A stretch of DNA of 64,000 nucleotides from Arbacia lixula (taxonomy: Eukaryota > Echinodermata > Echinoidea > Arbacioida > Arbaciidae), in assembly GCA_963669155.1 (NCBI GenBank), contig OZ022577.1, forward strand, positions 10,621,395 through 10,685,394, in the 5' to 3' direction. Position 1 is the stretch's first letter, and every line of letters begins with the position of its first letter. The position numbers were made by a program, and so were the translations under genes. The notes under the pieces were generated by a model. That model did no database searches. It was not told the DNA's origin and saw only the letters and a list, made by a program, of their open reading frames with translations. Shown here piece after piece: positions 47,101 through 59,808 of this stretch.

Positions 47101-48087
47101 GGCAATCCCCAGTCGTGTCACCGTACCTCGGAGGGCTCAACAGGTCGCAAAATGTCACTTAAATTAGACGTTCAAACAACTGGGCATACGCCAGACGTGG
47201 TGAACAAGCAGATGTGTATACATAGCAGGTCGCTCCGATTGCTAACAGCTTGCTGGGGGTTGATTAAGCCTATTTTAACTAACTGTTATACTATTCCTGG
47301 CAGATTACAGTTTTAGCAAGCCAAAGATTGTCTGTGTTACTACACTGCAGCTAACATAACAGTAAAGTTCCCAAACATATGGGTTCATGCATACGGTACG
47401 GTGTTCAGTACACGGCTGAGCGAGCAATGCATGTATACAGAGTGCATTGCATAGACGTAGTTCCTGTAACTGTTCGAAGGGGTGTGCTCGTGAAAAATAA
47501 TAGCCACTTACTGATGTACCACGTAAACGACTCGTCTAATTACCAATTATACTCGCACTGTCCAGTCTCAATTCACCTTATGGTTTCGGCTTAGCAGTAC
47601 GTACTCCGGGGGAATGTGGGAAGTCCTGTTGAACTGAGTTTCTGAAATCTTGAGCTCCAGGCCATACATCAAGCCACAGAGCTGCACTAACATTACATAA
47701 ATTTGCTTTCTTGATTATGATTTTGGGCTTTGAATTCATGTATAAAGGGATTAATGTGGGTTGTTGTGGTTGTTTGACTAGCAGGGAGGTGTGGGGAAAT
47801 TCCCAAACCCACACCTTCGGGAAAATCGGACTTTGTTTCGAAATATTAACAGTTGCCTCCTCCTCTCTGTCGTCAAAACATTTTTTTTATCAGTGGGCAA
47901 TTTCATTATCTTGTTTTTTCTTCTTCCATTGGCACTAACTCTCCACTACAATTACTTTCCTTTAGCTTCACTAATCTCGTTTCGCCAGATTCTCACCTAG
48001 ACCACTGATTGGTTTATTTTTCTCCATCACGTGACCTAATCGATAAACTTTGAAGATAGAGCTATACACGGCGCCATGGTTGGACGC
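47101..48087. promoter_or_regulatory. Shared divergent intergenic region
   Basis: The roughly 1-kb gap between the NEK9 start (minus strand) and the TATA box of the plus-strand gene. No TATA box is seen on the NEK9 side. Near the plus-strand gene there are an inverted CCAAT (ATTGG, 48008-48012) and an E-box CACGTG (48028-48033). Assignment of these sites is by motif only. Confidence 0.5.
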
Positions 48088-48095
48088 TATAAAAG
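48088..48095 (+). promoter_or_regulatory. TATA box
   Basis: TATAAAAG, 115 bp before the start codon at 48210. This predicts transcription starting near 48115-48125 and a 5' UTR of about 90 nt. It supports 48210 as the first coding exon. Confidence 0.75.
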
Positions 48096-48209
48096 CACCC
48101 CTCAAAATGATGATGGCCGCGTAAACTCTATAAATTCTGCGTCACATCACTCACGTTTTACACGAAAACACCGTAATTCGTCTTTTTGAGGCCCTAAAAT
48201 ACGACGAAG

Positions 48210-51200
48210 ATGTTGCTTTCCTTGCTCTTCCTAGCGTCTGCCAGCATGGTGTGCGGGATCTCCTCGTTCTCTCCCCAGTTTGTACCGGAGGTGCAGGGGC
48301 AAGGGCAACCGAGGCAGACCATCGATGTGGTCAGCGCATCTCACCTTCTGCAGAGCGTTGGTCACTTGGCCATAGTAGACGTTCTCTCTCCTCTCCAGGT
48401 TGCCCTCTCTTCCGTCGATTCTCAGGTGGGCCTCAAGTCGAGACATATAGGCCTATTGCATTTTACACTGCTTGTCATGTCTTTGATCTCCTAAGATTTG
48501 AAGCATAACTTAGCCGATAGTCAGCATAATCGATACGCATTTGTTTTTTGTCAATCAAGGTCATTCTGTAAAGCTACCTCCCATTTTATGATTCTCACAT
48601 TTTTATTACATGCTCATTCGTTAAGGTATACATAATCTTTTGACTTTATTTCATTTTTATTTACTTTCGATTTTTAATAATTTACTTTGACGAAAATTAC
48701 AAGATTAGACTAATTGCACACAAAGAGTAACCATGTTTATTTCATATTTCCAATATATATAAAACAGGGTATATCGGAATTTAGATTGAGTGTGGCAAAG
48801 GTCACTCCTGATATGAAAATGATTGCCCCCAAAATAATTCATCGTTGAAGTAGCATAAAATCACGAGTATTTCACAATGTGTGATGAGATACAGTATCAC
48901 TTATCTAAGGATACAATCCTATAAGGAAAACGAAGAAGGTTGTCTTTGAAGGCGTGAGGTCTTTATAAACAAGTTCATTACATGCGGACTTCTCTGGAGG
49001 GATTAACGTTGAGTGGTAGGTACAGACCAAATAGTCGTTATAGAAAATGGTCCCTGAAAAAAGGTTTGACATAAACTGATAGTGATACTGATGACTTTAA
49101 AGGTAATACTGTGTCTTGCTTTGTAACCAAGACGCTGGGGGTACCAATACAATTAATAAGAACATAATAGTAGAACCATACTTATGTAACACATGATAGT
49201 GGAGGTGTAGTGGAAGTGTCTTGGGGTAGTGTGACTGAAGATTTCAAGGTCCTAGGTTCAATCCCATGTATGGCACGTGTGTCCTTCAGCAAGATACTTT
49301 ATCCACATTGCTGCTCTCCACCCAGGAGTATAAAATGGGTACCTGGTAGGAGGTGGACGATTATGTGAAGGATCTTGACCCAGCGCTGATATCGTGCAGC
49401 GGGCGAGGAACACTCCCCTGTGAGTGGAGATGGTGCACATATGTATGCATTATGTTCTTGTATCCAGCGACCAGGGCTCTAAATGTAACATCCCACTTTC
49501 TCTGGTATAATACCTTAGTAAACATGGTAAAGGTCTCCATGCGCTGCAGGTGGTAAAGAAACAATATAGTAAGGAGTGGATGGCAGAGACATTATGAAAA
49601 GGTACGTGCGGTTCAAATGATTATTATATTGCAGAGTATCTCACACTCATACTTCCTCGTCCGTTTTTATGATTCCTTTCCTCCATCCTCCATGCAGTGG
49701 GGTAAACTCCAGCTGAGTGCCGCCCAGAGGAGGGTGAACATCCCGATGGTATCCGTACCTAAGGGTAAGTTTCAGACATCTTCATAGTTTATATTTGCGT
49801 GACTGGGGGCATTTTTGCGACCGTTTAAGAATAGTTATCGTAATCTCTTCTAAGGTTCAACAGAAAACATGGCTATTGTTAACATATTAACGCGAAATAT
49901 ACAATCACAACGGTTATCCGCATTCTACTTTTAATACATGTATTTACGTACTCTTCTTATGGAGTCCATTATCGATTAGTGTGATTAGTAAAATATGTAA
50001 CTTTTTATGTACGGAGTTCATTCATATTTGCATCATGTTATATACACATATCTCGTAGGGCAGTAGGAAGTCTAGCAGATAAACAGTTTAGACAATTTTC
50101 GTGTGGTTTCCTTCACGAAACACATTAAATTGCTCTATCACCATACGTCAGGGCCCCTATCACATGCACTTTACGCACCACTGGTGATATGTTCGTGTGC
50201 TAAATGAGACACTCCAATTTGTTCCTGTTTTGACACAGTGGAAGTGAATTACCTACAATCCGAATCAAAATGACAAATTACAAACTTAGCATTCAGACGC
50301 TTATTAACAACAAGAATGTTAATATACAAAGATCAGATTTCAACTTTAGCTGATAGGAATCCAAATCATTGAGAATCTGGTAGGGCTCCCAAGAACAGGT
50401 GACCAGTCTTGTGTAAAGTCGTGCATACTTGGTGAAGCACCCCCTGGGAATCAGACATTAAATGATTGTTATGTTATCATTTAGTTTTGTATTTATTTCT
50501 AAGGAATGTAAAATAAAAGTTGGTTTGTTGTTCATGAATAATGGTGTAACATCACTATCCTTTCCATACGAATATGCCAGTAATTTAGCTGAGCATATGA
50601 GAGAGATGAAAATAATTATATGCATGTATCTTTTACTAACTGAACTAAAGTATAAGGCTTAAGGCATTAGAAAACATATATGTCAGAACTTAATACAATG
50701 CAGAACCTACCTAATTTCAAAATACCATAGTCTTCACAATAAGGCACCTTGTCATATTTGTCATTGTTGCCTTTTATTCAGTATCTATTTCCTTGCTTGG
50801 CGCTGACATTTGAAATGTGGGTGTATGTTTTCCACTCTGTTTCTTCATTTCTTTAAAATGAAATAAACATACGAAACATATAATACTTTTGTTAACATCG
50901 TTCTAATTTGAAACATGCTAAGCTTCATGTTGATGCATCCTTGCCTTGCCTTAAGATGTACAACTACGTGATTATGTGTGTACGATGTTTGTTTGTTCAC
51001 TTTATTCGTTCGAAGGCAATTTATGTTAGTTTGATGCCACCTTTCTGATTTCTAAATATCACAACCCCCAACAATGCACTCTTTCATAATTGTCATGTTA
51101 TAGACATTCCAAGTATATTGTTTTCTAAATTGCGTGCTGTGTTTCCCTTATTTGTCCAGATTGCCTTTAAAATCACCTCCATGTGGTTATCAGAATATTA

Positions 51201-52204
51201 TTAGGAAGAAGATAATGACATTTTCAAATGATAATGATAATGAAAAGGAAGAAGATAGATACGGTAAAATACGTTGCAGTAAAGTGCTTTTCTTTTCCAA
51301 CCTCTCCGCTTTTCCTGGTGGAGATGATGTCAATTTGTTAGAAAGGACCTTATCGACAGCTGTTTCCCAATCAGCCAGAAGAGCCGAGAAAGTGCTTCCT
51401 ATCAATTTGTTGAAGTTCAAGTGCAAATGTTATTATCAATCTAAATAGCACTAGTCATGCGTAGAAAAAGAAAAGAAAATGCCAGTCGTAAACTATTCAC
51501 GCGATGGAAACGATATCAAATGTCAGTGACGTGGTCAATCATGTGACCAATCACTTAAGAGTACTGGTCGATTTTCCGATAGAAAGTTCATGTTGCTGAA
51601 TTTTAAACCTCATGCGGATTCAAGTGCAAAGCGTCGGGAAGGAGATAAGATAATGAATGTGATTAATCTTATCCGATATATTGAAATCCTTGTACTCTAT
51701 AAAGTTAAGTTTTTGTTGTGTTTTTATATGCTGCAAGGTTACGGGACATATATTTATGACCTTTTTAGTTTAATGGTAGATGAGTCAAGGAAGCGTGTTC
51801 AGTGCAGACCAGGAGATAAACAAGAAGCGTGACCTATCTTATTTGTCATGCAACTTGAAATGAGAACACTGAGGTTTATCACACTGACATTTGATTGTGA
51901 TGGAGCTCCTTCATATTTGTTTAAACACGCCATGAGAGGAGTCGTGTATTGGGGCTGACTTGGGCAAGGCCTGATAAAAACGGAGGGGGGGGGGCTTCAC
52001 TTTCTATTCGGGATGGAACACTTCAGATAAATAAATAGCTTCTTCATCATCTTTTTGGCACTGTTAATCATATTGACTGGTAAACATGGTAAAGACTGGC
52101 ATTTAAAAATCTATATTGCTTAGGGGGTTCAGTTTGGGAAATACAATCATGTTTAAAATACGTGTAGATAGATATATAGATATAGAGAATAGATGGATAG
52201 AAAC

Positions 52205-52264
<60 letters not shown>

Positions 52265-53759
52265 ATAAATAAATATATATAAATATGTATATATATTTAT
52301 TTGGTACATAGATAGATTCACAGGTAGGCCTATAGATAAATTATTGTTGTGCTGGTATGTTATTTATGTATCGGCAGATGAGTTTAAATGGCTAATAAAG
52401 CTAAAGGTCACATTTTCACATAAATTGGCCCATGTTACGCCATGAAATGTGTACTGATAAGTACAACGTTGTTGGAGCCAGTAGACGAATAAACGGACAA
52501 GGAGCTAGGGTCTATACAGAATCTACAACCGAAATTCAGTACATTGAAGCCTGGCTGCAAGGACAAGTGTCGACCTGTTTCTTCTTTACTGATTATACTT
52601 TTCTGTAATTCCGTTACAGTGTTCGTAATACTTTTATCAATGTAAACAAGAGGTTTATCATTTATATCGTTAAATCAATACTTTTGTCATAAAGTTCGAA
52701 CGGAAAGGTTGGAATTTTGCGCTCCATAGAGCAGTGGGCGCTGGATTTTTACCGATGCATTGAATTTGCCTCCGCTGTTAATTTCGAGTCATTTCCTTTA
52801 TCCCCCCACCCTCCACTCCCTCGGCCTTGACCGTCAAGAAATCGACTTGGCCGGAGTGCTGACCTGCCGCGCTCGTTCTGACCAGAGGTACACGGGATCA
52901 CTGAGGTTTCTCCTGGCTAAGGAGAGGGAGATCGAGGGCCTGGTCGACAACGCCACACGCCTGTCCAGCGGTATCCAGTACGCCTCCCAACTCGTCATCA
53001 ACGACCAGATCGAGCAAGGTACTTCATGTGGCATAGAGGCCATTGCGTCCAACTCCTTATTACTTTTTTTTTTCCACAAGCTTCATACTTAAGTTAACCA
53101 ATACCTAAAACTCAAGCACTAGGTCACATCAGGAACCTTTGTTGTCTCCATAATGCTTATGGTTACAATACACAAAAATTATGCTCCACCTTTTTGTAGG
53201 TAGGCCTATGCTGTTTGTTTATTTTGTTTACGTACTATCATGCAACGCTGACTCAAGGTGTGTTACGCTTTCTTCAGTACTATATTGTAGATCATATTGG
53301 GAAATGTAACCGTTACCAACGTCATTATTAACATTCGTTTAAAAACAAGCTCGTCATCGCGATCTCAAAACATAGAGGAACGAAAATACTTCGCGAGTTA
53401 TAATGATGTTAAATTTTGCAGGCACTCTTCAAGCCCTGACGACCAGGTTGAACAAGTTTCTTGCCGAATTCTCCTCGCTGCTGTCCGGATTTGAGTCCGC
53501 CGTCTGCAATAATAACTACGAACCCCGCTTGCTAAACGATCTGCAAAATGAGTGAGTATAAAGTTGCACATTATTACTCATTCATGTCTTTCATGTTTCT
53601 TCAAGATGCAATGGAAATCTAAACATGTAGTTCATGTTTGGAAAATTTGGTTTCCAACGGAATGGACGGGATGAGTACTGTTGTCAATGTTTACTTAAAC
53701 ATCCAAAATTTCCCATCACAATACCCGTTCTGAAGAAACATATGCAAATATGAGTGTTT

Positions 53760-53840
<81 letters not shown>

Positions 53841-56513
53841 TGCATATCATTTGCTGCCCTGAGAGACAAATACAATAAATAGTATTAGGAATCAGAATAT
53901 ATTTTATTGCAAGAATTCGTAATATCATAGGCAACCTGATATTTCCTTCTACGATCCCGCCACTGTATACTATATCTTCCTCCTGATTAAACAAAATGTT
54001 CTCTCTTTTCCCCTCCACATATTCTCCCTGCCTATTTGCCTTTTTTGTGCATCCACTACACCTGCGAGCCAGGCAAATCGAGTGTCTCGACGTAAGTTGA
54101 TATTTATAATTACACATGATTCATATCCGATCCAAGAAAAGTACTGGACGTCAGAAGTTGGTGGCTGTTGATTGATTATACTACCTCTTTAAGATGAGTG
54201 TCAATGTCGATGTTTGTTTTCAACTTGACAACCTTTACAATCGATACAATTGTATACGTTAGATGTACGTTACTACTACTTGGATATTTTGTTTAATGGA
54301 ATGTCCATATTTTTCATCTGTTTTGTCTAAAAATCGTTCTGCCATACATTAGTCATAATCATTAATGCGCCCCCCCCCCCTCACTCATTCAAATCGTAAT
54401 CCGTCTCTCTTCTCTTATTAAAATCATCCGTCATTATGTTTGATGTTGCAGGGCGACTGCAAGGAGAAGAGAAGGCAAGTATTGCAATTACTAGACTCTA
54501 AACTCTGCACAAAATACTGAAATTAGGAAGGAGAATAATATATATCTAACAAGACTTTTATCTGTTATTACCTTTATCACCTAAACATCCTTATTTCATG
54601 GGTGCTATTCGCTTACTCCTACATACCCCACCTCCGCTGAACAAAGTGACATTCTGCACATTTATGTCAGTGAGAGTGTTTATACATATTTCCGCAATAT
54701 ATTGAAGCATGATAATGATAAAATGATATAATGACGATAATTATGTTTTTTTCACATTCTTTCTCTCGGATCTTTCACACACAGATTCTGCCCAAGAGTA
54801 AGTAACCATTATGAAGTTGCATTGTGTCTAAAGAAATATTATCTACTGGGCCATGAAATATCTTTTTTTTTTTAAATTTATAACAGCAGACACTCAGAAC
54901 AAACATAACCAAATTATTGAAGCAGAATAAAAGAAAGTAAAATTTACCTATACGGTACTCTAAAGTATGTTAATGGAGAACGAACATTCATGACTGGGTA
55001 TTCAGAAAAAAAATACACATGAAAGCATGAAAATATGGATCGGAATGCTACTTCAGTTATATTCACAAAGAGTTCTATTTCACTTCTTACCTCGTTCGCA
55101 GTTCTAACTTTCAAACAAGAACTTAGCATCGAGTTGTATGTAAACAAGTTGTAAGATATTTATTACTTGAGCTGTCAAGATTTTTTTTTCTTCATTCAAT
55201 CATGTCTTTCCTATCGTTTCGACATTACAAGATCCGGGATCTTGTCATCCCATCGTGAATTCCCCGATTTTGTCTTCAGGACGTGATCCGGGATCTTGTC
55301 CGTCATCCGATCATCTCTTTTTCAGGATATCGATGTAACATGATCCATGATCTTGTCGACTGATAATCTCACTTAAATGATGTTAACAAGATGAGATCCA
55401 TGCAAGATCTCTTTAATTCAATTCAATTTGCATCCGATTTTCCAGCTAAAAAGATGTCGACTTGCCAAAATGATTATTTCAGTATGTGGGTGGCACTTTG
55501 AAGCTTTCGTACACTTCCGATCCACCTGCGGTTATCAATATTGGACTTAAACTAATTTACATTTGTATTCTGAAATTCCCTTTGAATTGAGAAACAGCAT
55601 CCGCGATTACCATGTCAGTCTTCATAAATGCGTTTAGCACTGTAAAGCAACACTATCAAACCATAAACAAAGACGTTAAGAATTTAGACTACTATTTGAA
55701 AGTTAAATTGAGGATTATTGACGTATTGCTCAGCGGAACCACAAGATAAAGTGCCAGCCATTTCATTCAACACTTTAACCATTGTCTTTGTTTTCTTCTA
55801 ACTTGTTGTATTCCAGGGCACATGCGTTGACGGAGGTGGTAAGTGTATGATCAGAAATGAAAGATGATTTATATTCCTATTTACTTTAAATATGAAGTAC
55901 ATGGACAGTTCACGTTTAGATCTTTTCGAAAGATCATATTTTATGATCACCTTAAAAAAGAAGAGTTATGCGTCATTAAATATAACTTACTACATTCAAT
56001 AACCGTTATGTCATACATTTGCCCTATGGTGTATTGTTGCATTAATTAATTTAATTACATAATACACATATACTTGGAGCATGATTTACACTGCTTGATG
56101 GATTCTGACCACGTGCAAAAGTCATACCACCACAACTTGTACTAATGCTTCGAGAGAATGGGATCCACTTCATATAACCTAATTTTATTTGTGTCAATAA
56201 ATTTAACACACGTGGCAAAAAATCACCCTCCCCTTACACTTATATTTGTACGAAAATGTGTTATAAAGAACCGTCCTCCATTTCATATAACACTTGAATT
56301 TGTTCAACATAAGCGGACGGTATTTTCACATTTTCCAAACACTGTGTAATAGCCACATGCCATCCCCTTCCCCCATCACCCCACCCCACCATCCCACCCC
56401 ACCACGCCCCGTTCCTATATTGTTTTTTTTTTTAATTTATTATTATTATTATACAGAATGAAGAGGAGACGATGTTCGTAGGTGTTGTCGACCAACAAGA
56501 GTCGACTCAGTGA
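48210..56513 (+). CDS. Predicted secreted protein of unknown family, 8 coding exons
   Basis: Exons with matched phases: 48210-48425, 49698-49764, 52839-53018, 53422-53551, 54452-54474, 54785-54797, 55817-55838, 56457-56513; 708 nt, 235 residues. All introns are GT-AG except that after exon 5, which starts GC (AAG/GCAAGT). MLLSLLFLASASMVCG looks like a signal peptide cut near residue 16. The mature part is helical-looking and rich in Gln, Ser and Leu, with two cysteines (104 and 183), one N-glycosylation sequon (NAT, 132) and an acidic C-terminus. No transmembrane segment follows the signal. I do not recognise a family and assign no function. Exon 1 could instead end at 48398 (CAG/GTTGCC), dropping nine residues in frame. 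A TATA promoter suggests regulated, possibly tissue-specific, expression (inference). Confidence 0.75.
49199..49495 (+). mobile_element. tRNA-derived SINE, copy 2
   Basis: tRNA-like head with GGTGTAGTGGAAGTGTC (A-box region) and GGTTCAATCCC (B box, 49255-49265), followed by the same body and tail as the minus-strand copy at 10021-10302. It is in intron 1 of the secreted-protein gene, about 200 bp before exon 2. Confidence 0.8.
50151..50445. mobile_element. Foldback MITE, family A copy 6
   Basis: Degenerate left arm (CACTTTACGCACCACTGGTG), conserved interior (CAAATTACAAACTTAGCATTC region; GATAGGAATCCAAATCATTG) and right arm GACCAGTCTTGTGTAAAGTC ending GGTGAAGCACCCCC. In intron 2 of the secreted-protein gene. 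Confidence 0.65.
52206..52262. repeat. (GATA)n microsatellite
   Basis: About fourteen uninterrupted GATA units followed by ATAA repeats. Confidence 0.95.
53766..53842. repeat. (GT)n microsatellite
   Basis: Nearly pure GT repeat of about 38 units in intron 4 of the secreted-protein gene. Confidence 0.95.
54452..55838 (+). other. Microexon cluster of the secreted-protein gene
   Basis: Exons 5, 6 and 7 are 23, 13 and 22 nt, each preceded by an AG acceptor (TGATGTTGCAG, CACACACAG, GTATTCCAG) and followed by a good donor (GCAAGT, GTAAGT, GTAAGT). They encode EATARRRE, DSAQ and EAHALTEV, joined through split codons. Exons 5 plus 6 total 36 nt, so skipping both keeps the frame; skipping either alone would shift it. 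Confidence 0.7.
55227..55350. repeat. Three spaced near-palindromes in intron 6
   Basis: ACAAGATCCGGGATCTTGT (55227-55245), GTGATCCGGGATCTTGTC (from about 55283) and CATGATCCATGATCTTGTC (from about 55339) are imperfect copies of one self-complementary motif, spaced about 56 bp. Confidence 0.65.
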
Positions 56514-57652
56514 CGCAAGGCAACGATCAGAACACTGAATGGCCTCATCACCCTGCCCGACACGACCACAACCCTACCTGATATTATATCTATTTCCCTA
56601 CCTGAATGTCCTCGTCACCCTGTCCGACACGACCACAACCTGACCTGATATTGTATTTATTTCCCCACCTTTTTCATCCCCAAATGTTACCTGGTTTTAC
56701 TTGGTCAACTGATCGAGTCCAGCTGATTTGGGTTTTTTTCCTCTTATTTAGCTATTATAGGCCTGAAATATGTACTTCTCTCGGTGAAGCTCGATGAAAT
56801 GCATAAATGTGTGAAATCAGTTATGAAATGTAAAATGATTATGTAATTAATAGGTGGTATGCCTGCCTATTTATATTGTTATATAACTAAATGAAAACCG
56901 TATGACGATTCGAACTAAACCGCAAGAAGCAGTAACTCAACTAAATTACAAAAGTAATTTCGATCGCAATCAAGCAATTAGACGTGGGAGATAAAGTAAC
57001 CATTCGGATTCGCAATGGACAAGAGAGCTACATAGATATGCGTGGAGACTGTTATGGGGGAGGGGAATCTTTTTTAGGAGGTTTACTAGGTTAATGCCAT
57101 TGTTGCAGCAGGATTAAGAGCAAAGCCTCGGTCGAGATTTAAAGAGGGCGACGCAATGTACATGTATTTATGAAAGGAGCACACTTTTCTGATATTACAG
57201 CTGTGTTCATCACGTTTCCTCAAATTTTGAAGTAATATCATGATGCAGATCACTATATCACAAGTCATCATAATAAATGCACCTAAAAGCAAACTGTTGC
57301 ATAGCAGACTTTATCTTTCAACACTGTGTTTGTAAAAAAAACCCTTCCGACCCCTCTAACATTTACGTACATGGGTGTGCTATGTTTGTACCAGTGTGGG
57401 TGTGCATCTATGTTTGTGTGTATGTAGCATGTCTTTGTTTCCTTTTTATCTTTTTGTTAACCTCCATTATTTCATGGAATCAGGGCATTGAATATACAGT
57501 TTTGTTTATGCATCTTAGTCAATAATTTTTAATTTACCTAATTTCATTTAAAAATGTAATTGATATATTTTTTGTTTATAAATACTAAGTTAACATTTGA
57601 AATATTTTTGTGTCGTATATTCAACTGTAAATGTATTTTGCATATTTGGAGG

Positions 57653-57658
57653 AATAAA
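57653..57658 (+). terminator. Candidate poly(A) signal of the secreted-protein gene
   Basis: AATAAA 1.1 kb after the stop codon, followed within 20 bp by a long GT run resembling a GT-rich downstream element. Earlier hexamers cannot be excluded. Confidence 0.45.
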
Positions 57659-57674
57659 AATCACTTTAAAAAAA

Positions 57675-57719
57675 AGTGTGTGTGTGTGTGTGTGTGTATG
57701 TGTGTATGTATGTGTGCGC
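57675..57719. repeat. (GT)n microsatellite
   Basis: GT run with TATG interruptions, just after the candidate poly(A) signal. Confidence 0.9.
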
Positions 57720-58722
57720 GTATGTATGCATCTGTGATTATACATGTTTATGATTTATGCAACTATTCATTGAATTAAATCACAATAAATATCACTGAAA
57801 AACATTTAAAAAAATGAAAAAAATGAAGAAAAAAAATACCCTGCACATGTGTGGTAAGGGGTATTCACATTCAAACAAGGGCAGGGTTTCATAATCGTTA
57901 TTAATGAATTGTAACGAGTCTGTTTGTGTAGCTTCATGATTATGCACAGCCTGATCGACTTTGTCAAATGCTGCTTTCCTCTGAAGCTCTAATGAAGCAT
58001 GCTTTCAGTCGCTTTCAGTCAATTGAAGTTACAAAACATAACTCCTTGTGTGAATATTTCTCTTTTGGGAATTCACCCAGCTCATGTCCATTTTTCCCCT
58101 AACCATTCTGCAGCTTGTATTTGCTATTCAAGAGGAATTTGCACTTAAATACAAGTATACTCATTGCCCCCGATAGTAGGATGTTTGGATTCTCACTCAG
58201 ATTCCACATTTTGCTTGGAATGTTTCCATCTTTTCATAGATAGCTTCATTAATTTTTCAGATGTTATCATATTTCTTTTGGGGTGACAAGTCTGTAAAGG
58301 TTCAGGCGGGCGGTTGAATACAAAGATAGATACAAAGACACGTTTGAAATATGTTTCATTTCATAGATATGATCAGGGGTATGAATAATAAGATCTTGGA
58401 ATTGGTTGTAACCGATTGTCTGGGGATCATAATCCTTCAGGGTCATTAGGCTTCTGAAAAAGAAGGCATTCAAGTGACAACATGATTTGGGAAGGGAGTG
58501 GTACATGGACGAAAATGTAAAAAATAGACATGCTTCAATCCTTTCTTTGACACAGAAAATAATGCGCTATGACAGTTATGTGCATTAATGGTGGAGTAAT
58601 ACACATATTGCTTATAAGGAGTTCAAACGATGAGTTATGTATTTGACTTTTTGACTCAAGCGATGTAGTAACATATGATGAGGTGCACCACTTGGACCCC
58701 AAGATGTATGATTATTTGAGCT

Positions 58723-58895
58723 CTGGAGGGCGTTTCATGAACATTTTTCGTCTGACACGCTGTCTTTTTCTGACAGTTACCATAGAAACAGTCAGAGGCT
58801 AGTGCTTCTCAGCCAATCAAAACCGAGGATTTCACTGAAGTTGTCAGTACTTACCATTTGGTCAGTGCTGACAACGTTCATGAAACGCCCTCCAG
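58723..58895. mobile_element. 173-bp foldback MITE
   Basis: Starts CTGGAGGGCGTTTCATGAAC and ends GTTCATGAAACGCCCTCCAG, a perfect 20-bp terminal inverted repeat with further subterminal pairing (CGTCTGAC with GTCAGTGCTG). No coding capacity. Confidence 0.9.
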
Positions 58896-59681
58896 GGTCA
58901 CAATACCTTTGCCTGAGTATGTGTACCTACCCACTCCACTACCAGCACAACTATATAAGCAACATGTCAACGAAACAATTATTTGTTATATCCGTTTTTT
59001 TATTAGATTTCCTCATTATTCCATAATAATTCCAACAATTTAAACTCATAATCAGGTACCATATAGAAAAGCACTTAATCTCCATTCTTAGAGCGAATCA
59101 AAAACAGATGAACACACCATGGCTGCATATAAATGACTGATACTGTCAATCTGTAAACAGCATTCTTATACCCAAAAAGAAAACGCTTATTTGGCAGTAT
59201 ATCAAATTCAAGAATTATATACATTACAGCACTGATATCATGTGTGTGGTTTGCTGAGTCATTCTCTCTCATATGAAATAGATTAAAACCAATATGGTTC
59301 AATTACTATATGTTAAACAGTGGAAAATACATTCTATTGAATATTCAATATTTCTTGTGTGTTCTATAACTCATGACAAAACCTCACAACGATAACATAA
59401 CCTCAATGAACAGATGAACAATCACCATCCATCATTACTGATGGTACACATCGTAAGGCACTTTGGCAGCGTTACGATGACAGAGAGAAGAAATACAAAC
59501 ATCCAATCTGATAAACATCAAGAAAGAATAATAGTGCATGCTTTGGACTGTGATGAATTTTACCCATTTTTAGACCCCAATGAATTATTCATACTGCACA
59601 TAATAAAACAGTCGTCCAATCATGCACCGCGCAGCAACATGCATAAGTTTGTATGCAGACAAACTCACTCCCGCTCTCATA

Positions 59682-59808
59682 CAGTGGAGCCTGAGATCAA
59701 CGTCGCAGCTGATTGCAATCAAATGCAATCAACTCCATTGATTGCATTTACTGCAGTCTGACTGCGATTGATTGCAATCAGCTGTGACGTTGATCTCAGG
59801 CCCAACTG
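59682..59808. mobile_element. 127-bp mariner/Tc1-type MITE with TA target duplication
   Basis: Begins CAGTGGAGCCTGAGATCAAC and ends GTTGATCTCAGGCCCAACTG. The inverted ends pair over about 40 bp and the interior is also largely self-complementary (TGATTGCAATCA motifs). It is bounded by TA at 59680-59681 and 59809-59810, as for Tc1/mariner insertions. Confidence 0.85.

Noticed and set aside
48231-48446. Minus-strand frame over exon 1 of the secreted-protein gene
   Set aside because: The plus-strand frame has a signal peptide, TATA box and a donor continuing into phase-matched exons; the minus frame has none.
59414-59761. 115-codon plus-strand frame
   Set aside because: Its 3' third overlaps the TA-flanked MITE at 59682-59808, and the rest shows no conserved motif.
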